From the NCBI GenBank assembly GCA_903831095.1, contig CAIKWD010000029.1, forward strand, positions 1 to 41,940: a DNA stretch of 41,940 bases, given 5' to 3'. Positions 6,825-14,594 of this stretch are shown here, one piece after another. Each line of letters opens with the position of its first letter. Position 1 is the first letter of the stretch. The notes beneath the pieces were generated by a model, which was not told where the DNA came from, searched no databases, and worked only from the letters and a program-made list of their open reading frames with translations. The stretch comes from Candidatus Staskawiczbacteria bacterium. Its GTDB lineage: Bacteria > Patescibacteriota > Minisyncoccia > Minisyncoccales > Staskawiczbacteraceae. The position numbers were made by a program, and so were the translations under genes.

Positions 6825-8153
6825 ATGGAAACAAACGAATCAATTTTCAAATCATATGACATTAGGGGAATTTACCCCTCAGAACTCAATGATGAGACAG
6901 CTTATTTAATTGGCCGGGCTTTTGCAATAAAATCAAACGCTAAAAAAGTTACAGTAGGATATGACATGCGTTTATCTAGCCCTGCTTTGAAAAGCGCGCT
7001 TATTCGTGGAATTACCGACGAAGGCGTAGATGTAAAAGATATTGGTTTGGTGCCAATTGATGCTATATATTTTTCTGTTGGCAAACTTGGTGACGAAGCG
7101 GGAATAATGATTACAGCTTCACACAATCCTAAAGAGTATAATGGTTTTAAAATGGTTTTAAAAAACATGCAGTGGGTAAGGGGTGTTGAGCTTTTAGAAG
7201 AAGTTAAAAATTTATCAACTGAGTTGGCCTACATAAAAGGCAAAACTACAGAAGAAGATATAACTGTAAAATACATAAACCATGTTTTAAGTTTTGTGGA
7301 CGTTGAAAAAATAAAGCCTTTTAAGGTTGTAGTAGACGCGGGTAATGGAATGGCCGGACAAGTAATGCCAATTTTGACTGAAGGTTTGCCTTTAAATATT
7401 GTGCCTTTAAATTTTAAATTGGATGGAAATTTTCCAGCACATCCTTCAAATCCACTTGATCCAAAAAGCCAAGAAGAAATTTGCAAAACAGTTGTTAAAG
7501 AAAAAGCTGACTTTGGAATAATAATGGATGGCGACACCGACAGGTTATTTTTTGTAGACGAAAAAGGAATTTTTATTCCAGCTGACATGACCTTGCTTTT
7601 ACTGGCAAAATCATTTTTAGAGAAAGAACCAGGAGTGGGGATTGCGTATAATCTTTTGTGCTCAAAAATAGTGCCAGAAATGATTGAGCAGTGGGGAGGC
7701 AAGGCTTTAAGGTCTAAAGTTGGATATGTAAATGTTTCTACTGCTATGAAACAAGGAAATGGGGTTATGGGTGGAGAACTTTCAGCACATTATTCTTTCC
7801 GCGACAACGCTTATGCAGACTCGGGGTTTATTGCCTTTGTAATTTTACTTCAATTACTGTCCAATCACGACCAGCCTTTGTCGGAAATTGTAAAGCCTTT
7901 TTATAAGTATTTTAAGTCTGCAGATTTAAATTTTGAAGTAAAAGACAAAGATACAGTTTTGGAAAGCTTAAAAGAAAAATATTCAGACGGTAAACAGGAA
8001 TTTTTAGATGGCATAACTGTAGAGTATAAAGATTGGTGGTTTAATGTAAGGCCGTCGAATACAGAGCCATTATTAAGGTTGACCATTGAAGCTGATACTC
8101 AGAAAATTTTAGATCAAAAAGTTAAAGAACTAACAAAAATTATTTCTAAATAA
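6825..8153 (+). CDS. manB: Phosphomannomutase / phosphoglucomutase (alpha-D-phosphohexomutase)
   Basis: This enzyme interconverts hexose 1- and 6-phosphates and feeds nucleotide sugars for surface polysaccharide. All four family signatures are present: the catalytic phosphoserine loop GIMITASHNPKEYNGFK, the Mg2+ loop DGDTDR, the sugar-binding GGELSAHYSFRD, and the phosphate-binding RPSNTEPLLRL near the C-terminus. Length 442 is normal. GGELSAH (the GEmSgH type) fits bifunctional PMM/PGM enzymes, but substrate preference cannot be read from sequence, so the gene symbol is approximate. It is monocistronic, divergent from rpsF and convergent with trpS. It may work with the phosphoglucose isomerase at 11326-11919. 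Confidence 0.93.
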   Translation: METNESIFKSYDIRGIYPSELNDETAYLIGRAFAIKSNAKKVTVGYDMRLSSPALKSALIRGITDEGVDVKDIGLVPIDAIYFSVGKLGDEAGIMITASHNPKEYNGFKMVLKNMQWVRGVELLEEVKNLSTELAYIKGKTTEEDITVKYINHVLSFVDVEKIKPFKVVVDAGNGMAGQVMPILTEGLPLNIVPLNFKLDGNFPAHPSNPLDPKSQEEICKTVVKEKADFGIIMDGDTDRLFFVDEKGIFIPADMTLLLLAKSFLEKEPGVGIAYNLLCSKIVPEMIEQWGGKALRSKVGYVNVSTAMKQGNGVMGGELSAHYSFRDNAYADSGFIAFVILLQLLSNHDQPLSEIVKPFYKYFKSADLNFEVKDKDTVLESLKEKYSDGKQEFLDGITVEYKDWWFNVRPSNTEPLLRLTIEADTQKILDQKVKELTKIISK

Positions 8154-8256
8154 AAAACCGCTTAACTCACTAAGTAAATTTTTTCTGCGGCTCGGCCCTC
8201 TCTTGCAGGGGGACCCCTCGCTTCGAAAAAATTTCTTAGCTCGTTTTGCGGTTTTT
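8152..8256. terminator. Composite bidirectional terminator with embedded palindrome
   Basis: Outer arms AAAAAACCGC (8152-8161) and GCGGTTTTT (8248-8256) form an intrinsic terminator for the convergent phosphohexomutase and trpS genes. The 'loop' holds a second long palindrome, CTAAGtAAATTTTTTC (8170-8185) with GAAAAAATTTCTTAG (8225-8239), and a GC-rich core. It looks like a terminator into which a palindromic element was inserted. Confidence 0.7.
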
Positions 8257-8264
8257 AAGTTATA

Positions 8265-9242
8265 TTAGGCTAAGCCCATTTTTTGGCGGACTTCCTGCAT
8301 TGTTGTTTCTGCTATTGTCTTTGCTCTTGAAGCTCCCTTGTCTAAAATATCTTTTACATAAACGTCGCGGGTTTGAAGTTCTTTCTGCTTTCTACGGAAA
8401 GGCTCTAAATAATCAATTACAACTTTTGCCAAAGCTTTCTTAAAATCTCCATAACCTTTACCTTTAAATTCTTTTTCTATGTCTTGAGTTGTTCTGCCGG
8501 TTAGCAAACTGTAAATAGTCAAAAGGTTTGAGATGCCTGGTTTTTTAGTAACGTTATAAATTACTTCCTTACCAGAATCTGTTTCTGCAGACATAATTTT
8601 CTTCTGAATGTCTTCTGGAGAGTCAAAAAGAGAAATACAGCTTTTTGGGTCGTCAGACTTTGACATTTTCTTCTTAGGATCGGTCAAACTCATTATTTTA
8701 GCTCCAACCTTTGGCAAAATTGATTCTGGTTCTGGAAAAACTTGTCCGAATTTTTGGTTGAATTTTTTGGCAATTGTGCGGGCCAATTCCACATGCTGTT
8801 CTTGGTCTTTTCCAACCGGCACAGCTTGGGTTTTGTATAACAAAATGTCAGCAGCCATTAAAACAGGGTAGGCGAATAAGCCAGCATTTATATAGTCTTT
8901 GTGCTGTTTGGATTTTTCCTTGTACTGCGTCATACGGCCCAGTTCACCCATTGGGGTTATGGTTTCCAAAAGCCAAGCCAGTTCGGCATGTTCTTTAACT
9001 GCAGACTGCACAAAAATTACTGACTTGTCTGGGTTTATTCCAGCTGCCAAATAAACTGCTGTAGTTTCTAAAATATTTTTTTGTAGTTCTTTTGGGTCGT
9101 ATGGTGTGGTAATGGCGTGCAAATCGACTATGCAGAAAACGCATTCGTTGCTTTCTTGCATGGCAATCCATTGCTTTATAGCTCCTAAATAATTTCCTAT
9201 ATGAAGGCCTCCTGTTGGCCTTATTCCTGAAAATATTCGCAT
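8265..9242 (-). CDS. trpS: Tryptophan--tRNA ligase
   Basis: This class I synthetase charges tRNA-Trp. The N-terminus RIFSGIRPTGGLHIGNYLGA carries the HIGH-type motif as HIGN. The second catalytic signature is KKMSKSDDPKS, a standard KMSKS loop. The 325-residue length is typical of bacterial TrpRS. It is the last gene of the long minus-strand run that begins with the uvrC-like gene. It is separated from rnj by 125 nt holding a palindromic element, and followed by a composite terminator. Confidence 0.97.
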   Translation of the reverse strand: MRIFSGIRPTGGLHIGNYLGAIKQWIAMQESNECVFCIVDLHAITTPYDPKELQKNILETTAVYLAAGINPDKSVIFVQSAVKEHAELAWLLETITPMGELGRMTQYKEKSKQHKDYINAGLFAYPVLMAADILLYKTQAVPVGKDQEQHVELARTIAKKFNQKFGQVFPEPESILPKVGAKIMSLTDPKKKMSKSDDPKSCISLFDSPEDIQKKIMSAETDSGKEVIYNVTKKPGISNLLTIYSLLTGRTTQDIEKEFKGKGYGDFKKALAKVVIDYLEPFRRKQKELQTRDVYVKDILDKGASRAKTIAETTMQEVRQKMGLA

Positions 9243-9250
9243 GTTTAGTC

Positions 9251-9356
9251 GCTCGATAACAAGTTTTCTGCTAACGCTCGTGTCCCCGCAATACGGGGAA
9301 ACTCGCTTCGACTGGCACTTCGTGTCCAGTAATACGCTGAAAACTTATTATCTCGC
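9251..9356. repeat. Composite palindromic element, family A (rnj-trpS gap)
   Basis: Outer arms GCTCGATAACAAGTTTTC (9251-9268) and GAAAACTTATTATCTCGC (9339-9356) match at 15 of 18 positions. They enclose two perfect inner hairpins, CCCCG-caata-CGGGG and CTGGCA-cttcg-TGTCCAG. The outer arm is recognisably related to those at 29107 and 34502. It fills the 125-nt gap between two co-directional genes. Confidence 0.75.
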
Positions 9357-9367
9357 TATTTAAATAT

Positions 9368-11182
9368 TTAAACTTCGATTACGACTGGTAAAATCATTGG
9401 GCGTCTTGAGGTTTTGGTTGCCAAGAAGTCGCCAATTTTGTTACGTATTTCATCTTTGACATATGTCCAGTTTACTGGGCCTCCATGTCCGGCTGTTTTA
9501 TCTACAATCTCTATTACTTTCTTTCTGGTTAGTGATAACAAATCTTTAGATTCTCGTAGATAAATAAATCCGCGGGAAATAATGTCTGGAGAACCTTTCA
9601 CTTGGCCAGTTCTCTTGTCTATTACTGTGACAATAACAAACATTCCATCTTCGGCTAACATTTGTCTGTCTCGCAAAACAATTTCTCCGACGTCGCCAAC
9701 TCCTAGTCCATCAACAAAAACATAATTTGTAGGAACCTTGTTTTTCAGGATTTCAGCTCCAATATTGGTAAATTTAATTACAGATCCGTTGTCTGGAACA
9801 AATATTTTATCTTTTCTAAATCCAATTCCTTGAGCAATTTTTGCTCCTTCTTTTAAGAAGTAGTGGTTGGCATAAACTGGGATAAAATAGTCAGGCCTTA
9901 TTTCTCTTAGCATTTCCTTTATTCCTTCTATATTACTGTGTCCTGAAATGTGAACATCTATAATGTCTGAATGGTAAACGTTGTCTGATTGCCTGTAAAG
10001 ATTGTCTTTTACTCTTTGTACTGTGCGTTCGTTTCCCGGAATAACTGAGGAAGAAAATATAACCGTGTCTTCTTTTTTAATTTTTACAAACCTATGATTT
10101 CCAGCTACAATTCTTGAAAGAGCTGCCATTTCCTCGCCTTGTCCGCCAGTACAAACTATAATAACTTTGTTGTCTGGGTAAGTGTGAGCTTTGTCTGTGG
10201 TAATTATAACTCCCTTTGGAATTTTAACATAACCTAATTTAGTGGCTAACTCTATATTTAGTTTCATTGAGAAACCATCAAGTGCAACTTTTTTATTGTT
10301 TTGCGTTGCAAATTCAAGTATTTGTCTAATTCTGGTAATTTGCGAAGAAAAAGTTGTTATAATCACTCTTCCTGGAGCTTTTGTTATTAAGGTGTAAAGG
10401 TTATTTAACATTTCCTCCTCGGTAACTGGTTCTTTTGTGACTGTAGCTCCCAAAGATTCCAACATTAAAATGGTTGGCCTTTTTAAGTTTGCCAATTGGC
10501 TATAATTAATAGCTTTTCTACCAACAGGATCTTTTTCTATAGTCCAATCTCCTGGGTGAATTACTGTAGCTGAAGGAGTTTCTAAAATTACTCCCATTGC
10601 GTCCATAATTGCGTGGTCAACTTGAAAGAAAGACAAGGTAAAAGCTCCAAGACTTATTTTTTCTGCCATGTCTTTTATATAAAGAGTCTTTAACTTTTTT
10701 GAAGCTCCATGGTACAAATCTTCAACTCGGTGTTTTACCATTTCTAAAGTCAAAGGTCTGCCAATGATTTGTGGGTTGCCCAATTGATTTAAAAGTATTG
10801 GGGCAGCTCCTATATGGTCTAAGTGACCATGGGAAAATATAACTCCACGGATATTTTTTTCTTTTCCTTTTAAGTATTCTACATTTGGAATTACATAATC
10901 TATTCCTGGCATGTCTTCTTCGGGGAATTGTAATCCCATGTCTAGAATTACAATGTCTTGGCCATATTCAAAGACAGTCATGTTTCTTCCGACTTCTTCG
11001 CAACCTCCAAGAGGTATTATTTTTAATGTGTTATCCGGTCGCCAAATTGTTGGCGCAGGATTTGTTTCGTGCCAGGTTTTAATTGGCGATTGTCCTTCTT
11101 TTCTAGGCGCTCGGTTAAATTTAACCTCTGGCCTTGAGTTGAAGGGTTTCTTGGCAGTGGCCAAGTTCTTCTGTTCTATCAT
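9368..11182 (-). CDS. rnj: Ribonuclease J
   Basis: RNase J is a metallo-beta-lactamase/beta-CASP nuclease with endo- and 5'-3' exonuclease activity, central to mRNA decay and rRNA maturation in bacteria lacking RNase E. The zinc motif HGHLDHIGAAP is near residue 118. Further conserved blocks are FFQVDHAIMDAMGVILETP, VIHPGDWTIEKDP and beta-CASP ISGHSNIEGIKEMLREIRPDYFIPVYANHYF. The C-terminal domain ends TSRRPMILPVVIEV. The 604 residues include about 45 extra basic, low-complexity residues at the N-terminus. It lies downstream of tRNA-Leu in the same direction, so it may even process the transcript it is carried on. Certain assignment. Confidence 0.97.
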   Translation of the reverse strand: MIEQKNLATAKKPFNSRPEVKFNRAPRKEGQSPIKTWHETNPAPTIWRPDNTLKIIPLGGCEEVGRNMTVFEYGQDIVILDMGLQFPEEDMPGIDYVIPNVEYLKGKEKNIRGVIFSHGHLDHIGAAPILLNQLGNPQIIGRPLTLEMVKHRVEDLYHGASKKLKTLYIKDMAEKISLGAFTLSFFQVDHAIMDAMGVILETPSATVIHPGDWTIEKDPVGRKAINYSQLANLKRPTILMLESLGATVTKEPVTEEEMLNNLYTLITKAPGRVIITTFSSQITRIRQILEFATQNNKKVALDGFSMKLNIELATKLGYVKIPKGVIITTDKAHTYPDNKVIIVCTGGQGEEMAALSRIVAGNHRFVKIKKEDTVIFSSSVIPGNERTVQRVKDNLYRQSDNVYHSDIIDVHISGHSNIEGIKEMLREIRPDYFIPVYANHYFLKEGAKIAQGIGFRKDKIFVPDNGSVIKFTNIGAEILKNKVPTNYVFVDGLGVGDVGEIVLRDRQMLAEDGMFVIVTVIDKRTGQVKGSPDIISRGFIYLRESKDLLSLTRKKVIEIVDKTAGHGGPVNWTYVKDEIRNKIGDFLATKTSRRPMILPVVIEV

Positions 11183-11193
11183 ATTTTTATTTT

Positions 11194-11216
11194 TGGGTCG
11201 TTTATTAAATTTGACC
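11194..11216. repeat. Hairpin between tRNA-Leu and rnj
   Basis: GGGTC-gtttattaaattt-GACCC lies in the gap. On the minus (transcribed) strand it is followed by an A-rich, not T-rich, stretch, so it is not a terminator. It would be a stem in the rnj leader and might mark the tRNA 3' processing region. Confidence 0.5.
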
Positions 11217-11240
11217 CGTTTATTTTTTAGTTTATTTTTG

Positions 11241-11322
11241 TGCCGCGGGAGGGAGTCGAACCCTCAACCCTTGCGGGATGCGCTTCTGAGACGCACGCGT
11301 ATTCCAGTTCCGCCACCGCGAC
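11241..11322 (-). tRNA. tRNA-Leu (anticodon CAG)
   Basis: On the minus strand a full cloverleaf is visible. The acceptor GTCGCGG pairs with CCGCGGC (one G-U pair), with discriminator A. The anticodon loop CTCAGAA gives anticodon CAG. A long variable arm TCCCGCAAGGG marks it as class II. The T-loop is GGTTCGACTCC. No CCA is encoded. Its 5' end lies 3 nt (a second TAA) after the stop codon of the isomerase gene, so it is probably co-transcribed and cut from an mRNA. Confidence 0.95.
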
Positions 11323-11325
11323 TTA

Positions 11326-11919
11326 TTATCCTACTTTTAGAAATTCCAAATCTTGGGGAATTTCTTTTAGAGATTCTTCAAATCTTAACTCTGGAATATT
11401 TTTATAATTTTCGTTTTTAGCCCATCCTTGTTTTAAGTAGTAATAGCATCCTCCTTGTAATTTTTCATAAAGAGAGTAATCACTCTTGCAGTTATCGGAA
11501 ATCCAATTGGCCATTTTTAATTCTTCAGTTTCTGAAGGGTTTATTGTAATATGTCCATAAAATGGAGGCATTATTGCACATTCTCCTTTTTTAACCTCTA
11601 CAGCATAAACGTCTTCAATTTCACCAGCATCATTTCTTTTTTGTAATAAATAAATGGCAGTTCCTTCTAAAACCATATAAATTTCTGGATAAGCGCCAAT
11701 GTGGTAATGTCCTTTTGTTTTATTAAACTCGTTGCCAATAATTTTTGCTGGCACAACTGTCACATCATATCGCAATTCGCCTTTTTTTTCTAAAGCTCTA
11801 TACATGAAATACAAGTCCAAATCAGGAGAATCTTTTGCAAAATCTTTGTCAGCTAAAACTTCGCGCATATCATTTAAATGGCGGACATCTGGTGTAAGTT
11901 TTGTTAAATCTATTTCCAT
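11326..11919 (-). CDS. pgiA: Cupin-type glucose-6-phosphate isomerase
   Basis: This metal-dependent isomerase interconverts glucose-6-P and fructose-6-P; it belongs to the cupin family first described in archaea and is unrelated to classical Pgi. The cupin metal motif is visible as KGHYHIGAYPEIYMVLEG (two His, one Glu), with the last His in PPFYGHITINPSE. The ATG at 11919 is preferred over the TTG at 11943; it overlaps the stop of the upstream solute-binding-protein gene by a few bases, suggesting translational coupling. The protein is about 197 residues, normal for the family. tRNA-Leu follows almost directly. Classical Pgi is not in this window. Confidence 0.88.
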   Translation of the reverse strand: MEIDLTKLTPDVRHLNDMREVLADKDFAKDSPDLDLYFMYRALEKKGELRYDVTVVPAKIIGNEFNKTKGHYHIGAYPEIYMVLEGTAIYLLQKRNDAGEIEDVYAVEVKKGECAIMPPFYGHITINPSETEELKMANWISDNCKSDYSLYEKLQGGCYYYLKQGWAKNENYKNIPELRFEESLKEIPQDLEFLKVG

Positions 11920-13913
11920 ATTCTTTTTGTATTTATATACCAATTATTTATATTCTCAAATCTTTTTGCAGGGTCGACAATTTTTGTTGTATCCATGCCC
12001 TTAACTTTTTTTGAAACCCAATACAAATAGTCTGGATTGTACAGGAATAGGGCAGGGGCGTCTGTAAGTATTGTATTCTGCAGTTTGGCGTAATCTTTGT
12101 CTTTCAAACTTTCATCCAAGGTTTCTCTTCCATCTTTAAGCAATTGGTCGGCATTTTTATCCTGGTATGCTGAAAGATTCAATCCTGGATCATTTACCTG
12201 TGTAGAGTGCCAGAAAGGATACAAGTCGGGCAAGCTTCCCAAAGCTTCTCCATAAAGCAAGGCATCATAATTCCTATTTTTAATAATATTTTTCAACTCG
12301 GAAAGTTCTACGGCTTTTACCTGTACAGTTACTCCAACTTTTTGCCAATCATCTTTCAAAATGTTTGCCGTTGCAACAAGTTGTGGCTGGTTTATTGTAG
12401 TCAAAGTAAATTGCAAGGGGATTGAATTGTTTTGAGGAGTCAAACATTGCGCGTTTAATTCTTTTCTTGTGCCAGTGCCAACTTCGCCAGTGCTTGTGGT
12501 ATCGGGTAAATATTTCTTTTGAAAAGCAGTAATTGCATCGCTTGTGCCTTTTCCGTATTTTCCACTAGTTTCTCCTTCCAAAAGGGTTTTAAAGCTTAAG
12601 TCTAATCTCGCCAAACATCCTTGAAGCTCTGTAACTTCCGTTCCTTTAGACCCAATTTTCAAATAGCTTTTAAACTGGAAAGCCGGTTTTTTGTTGTTTA
12701 CTTTTGCCCTTGTAGCTCCAGGAGTAGTATTTTTATATCCTGATTTGTCCAAAAGTTTGTTCGCTGTGTCTGTATTGAAATTATATGTAATTGCTGGCTC
12801 TGAATAGCCAAAATAATCTGGCAAAATTGGAGAATTAACAATAGAAATTTTTTCCTTGAACTGGTCTTTTATTTTTTTCATTAATTCTGGTTTATTTACA
12901 GAATAATTCAAGGCTTGGGTTATACTGATGTCAGATAAAATTTTAGAGTTTTGAGTATTGAAGAAAACTGCAAAATATCTTGGAAGAGAAAGCGAGTAAA
13001 TGCCAAACCTATCGTTTGGATTCCACCCCTGATTTATTTGTTTTTCAGCTAGAGCTTCATTTCCGTTTATATCGGAAACTGAAAACCCATCTATTGCTTT
13101 TTGGTTGGCTGCGCTTATTAGTTCCTCTTTGTTGCTGAAAAAATTGAAATCAATTTCCGAAATATATGGAAGTTTTCCATAATATTTATTATTAGTTTTT
13201 AGTATTAAATTTTTTATAAAACTATTGTTGTTTTCTTGTATTTCAGAAAGTATGTAGGGACCAGATCCAATTGGTTGTAAATTATATGAAGACAAAGCAA
13301 AATTTTCCGGCAAAACCTTTTCCCAAACATGTTGTGGAATTATTTTAATAGTGCAGTTTTCTAGAAAAGAATTATAAGAAGAATTTATTAAAAAAGAGAA
13401 TGACGTGCTAGATATTTTTTTTACGTCTACATCCAGCCAGTTTGCCCTTAAAGGGCTTTTATAATCTGAATTTTGGATTGTTTTAATTGTGTATATTACG
13501 TCGTCAGTTGTTAAAGGCTTTCCATCTTGCCAGTAAAGCTTGTCTTTTAACTGAAATGTATAAATTTTGCCGTTGTCAGAAATTTGGTAGCTTTTTACTA
13601 AGTCATTTGTTATTTTTCCATTTTTGTCATAAGTCATAAGTCCAGAATAGGTCAAATCTATCAATGTCCTATCAACATCGTTTGTTTCTCCATATATTGG
13701 ATTGATAAATCTTGGCTGTCCTATTACTCCTTCAGTATATGTCCCACTATAAGCTGGTACTATTTTAGTGTTTGTTATATAAAAATTAATCGCAAGGTAT
13801 GTTGCACAGACAAAAGTTAACAAAATTAGAACCAAGAAAATAGTTCTTTCGGTTCCTTTGAGTATCTTAAAAAGTTGTTTCCATTGAGAAAACTTGGGAA
13901 ATTTCGAATTCAT
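11910..13913 (-). CDS. Membrane-anchored family 5 solute-binding protein with inserted peptidoglycan-binding domain
   Basis: Family 5 proteins bind peptides or similar solutes outside the cell for ABC import. After a short cytoplasmic start there is one membrane anchor (IFLVLILLTFVCATYLAI, about residues 27-48) instead of a lipobox. The SBP body begins with YTEGVIGQPRFINPIYGETND and LTYSGLMTYDKNGKI. At about residues 416-490 a domain starting LKIGSKGTEVTELQGCL and ending GTRKELNAQC interrupts the SBP fold. It matches the PG_binding_1 repeat that holds proteins to cell wall. The SBP fold then resumes (QPQLVATANILKDDWQKVG). The ATG at 13913 is chosen over the TTG at 13919. No permease or ATPase genes are adjacent, so the transport partner is unknown. 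Family is firm; the role of the inserted domain is inferred. Confidence 0.9.
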   Translation of the reverse strand: MNSKFPKFSQWKQLFKILKGTERTIFLVLILLTFVCATYLAINFYITNTKIVPAYSGTYTEGVIGQPRFINPIYGETNDVDRTLIDLTYSGLMTYDKNGKITNDLVKSYQISDNGKIYTFQLKDKLYWQDGKPLTTDDVIYTIKTIQNSDYKSPLRANWLDVDVKKISSTSFSFLINSSYNSFLENCTIKIIPQHVWEKVLPENFALSSYNLQPIGSGPYILSEIQENNNSFIKNLILKTNNKYYGKLPYISEIDFNFFSNKEELISAANQKAIDGFSVSDINGNEALAEKQINQGWNPNDRFGIYSLSLPRYFAVFFNTQNSKILSDISITQALNYSVNKPELMKKIKDQFKEKISIVNSPILPDYFGYSEPAITYNFNTDTANKLLDKSGYKNTTPGATRAKVNNKKPAFQFKSYLKIGSKGTEVTELQGCLARLDLSFKTLLEGETSGKYGKGTSDAITAFQKKYLPDTTSTGEVGTGTRKELNAQCLTPQNNSIPLQFTLTTINQPQLVATANILKDDWQKVGVTVQVKAVELSELKNIIKNRNYDALLYGEALGSLPDLYPFWHSTQVNDPGLNLSAYQDKNADQLLKDGRETLDESLKDKDYAKLQNTILTDAPALFLYNPDYLYWVSKKVKGMDTTKIVDPAKRFENINNWYINTKRIWK

Positions 13914-13929
13914 GAGCAACGATGCAATT

Positions 13930-14151
13930 TTATTTAAGGACCAATATGTTTAATACGCCCAAAATCAGGAAAATGGTTGTTGCAACAATTGTGGCGTAAT
14001 AAATTTTCTTTTGAGCTCCTCTTTTAGTTGAGTAGATTTCTCCGCCTCCGCCAAAACCAGCTCCTAAAGCAGCTCCTCTTTGCTGTATTGAGATAAGTAT
14101 TATCATTAATACAGATACGACCAATTGCGAATAAAATAAAATTTGATTCAT
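13930..14151 (-). CDS. secG: Protein translocase subunit SecG
   Basis: SecG is a small membrane subunit of the SecYEG channel that assists SecA-driven export. The 73-residue protein has two hydrophobic helices (about 8-24 and 50-71) with the conserved loop IQQRGAALGAGFGGGGEIYSTKRG between them, matching the family's Gly-rich cytoplasmic loop. It lies between the holin-like gene (10 nt gap) and the solute-binding-protein gene (16 nt gap), all on the minus strand, so it is probably co-transcribed with the exported protein that follows. Confidence 0.93.
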   Translation of the reverse strand: MNQILFYSQLVVSVLMIILISIQQRGAALGAGFGGGGEIYSTKRGAQKKIYYATIVATTIFLILGVLNILVLK

Positions 14152-14161
14152 ACTAGTGTGA

Positions 14162-14554
14162 TTAATTTTTATGATTTGTTAAAAAAAAGTCTAAAATAAT
14201 GTTTAATCCCCAAATAATCAATGTTGTGTAAAGCAATGGAAGAAATAAGGGAGCATATAGTTCATCAAACATTACATCTAATAGCCAGATTAGCCCCATA
14301 TTTATGACAATAGTGAAAAGTCCAAGAGTTAGAAGTTCCAACGGCAAAGCCAAGGTTTTTAAAAGTGGTTTTAAAAAATAATTTAGCAATCCTAAGACAA
14401 TTCCTAAAACCAAAATAACCTCCCATTGAGCTGTTAGGGGAATTCCGAAAAAGTTTGAATTTGGATATGCCCGGATTATTATTCCTGGCACAAACCATGC
14501 TGCCAGCCACAAACCTAATGAGGCTGTAATAACTTGAGAGAGTAATCTCTTCAT
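14162..14554 (-). CDS. Phage holin family 4-like integral membrane protein (PF04020 type)
   Basis: This 130-residue protein has four hydrophobic helices and the family pattern VLGLLNYFLKPLLKTLALPLELLTLGLF, followed by INMGLIWLLD. It resembles the 'mycobacterial 4-TMS phage holin' family, a very widespread bacterial membrane family whose name does not imply a phage origin. The exact function is not known. The ATG at 14554 is preferred over the TTG two codons upstream. It is co-directional with the uvrC-like gene and secG. Nothing phage-related lies nearby. Confidence 0.85.
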   Translation of the reverse strand: MKRLLSQVITASLGLWLAAWFVPGIIIRAYPNSNFFGIPLTAQWEVILVLGIVLGLLNYFLKPLLKTLALPLELLTLGLFTIVINMGLIWLLDVMFDELYAPLFLPLLYTTLIIWGLNIILDFFLTNHKN

Positions 14555-14594
14555 CTTCAATTATATTAGCATATTTTGAGTCAAAAAGCAACAA

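Noticed and set aside
11194-11216. Terminator for tRNA-Leu
   Set aside because: The hairpin is followed by A, not T, on the transcribed minus strand.
10911-11420. 169-aa plus-strand ORF across the rnj start and tRNA-Leu
   Set aside because: Shadow of rnj and the tRNA; no independent coding signal.
14162-14560. Prophage remnant suggested by the holin-like family name
   Set aside because: The family is a common bacterial membrane family and there are no other phage genes, integrase or att-like sites nearby.
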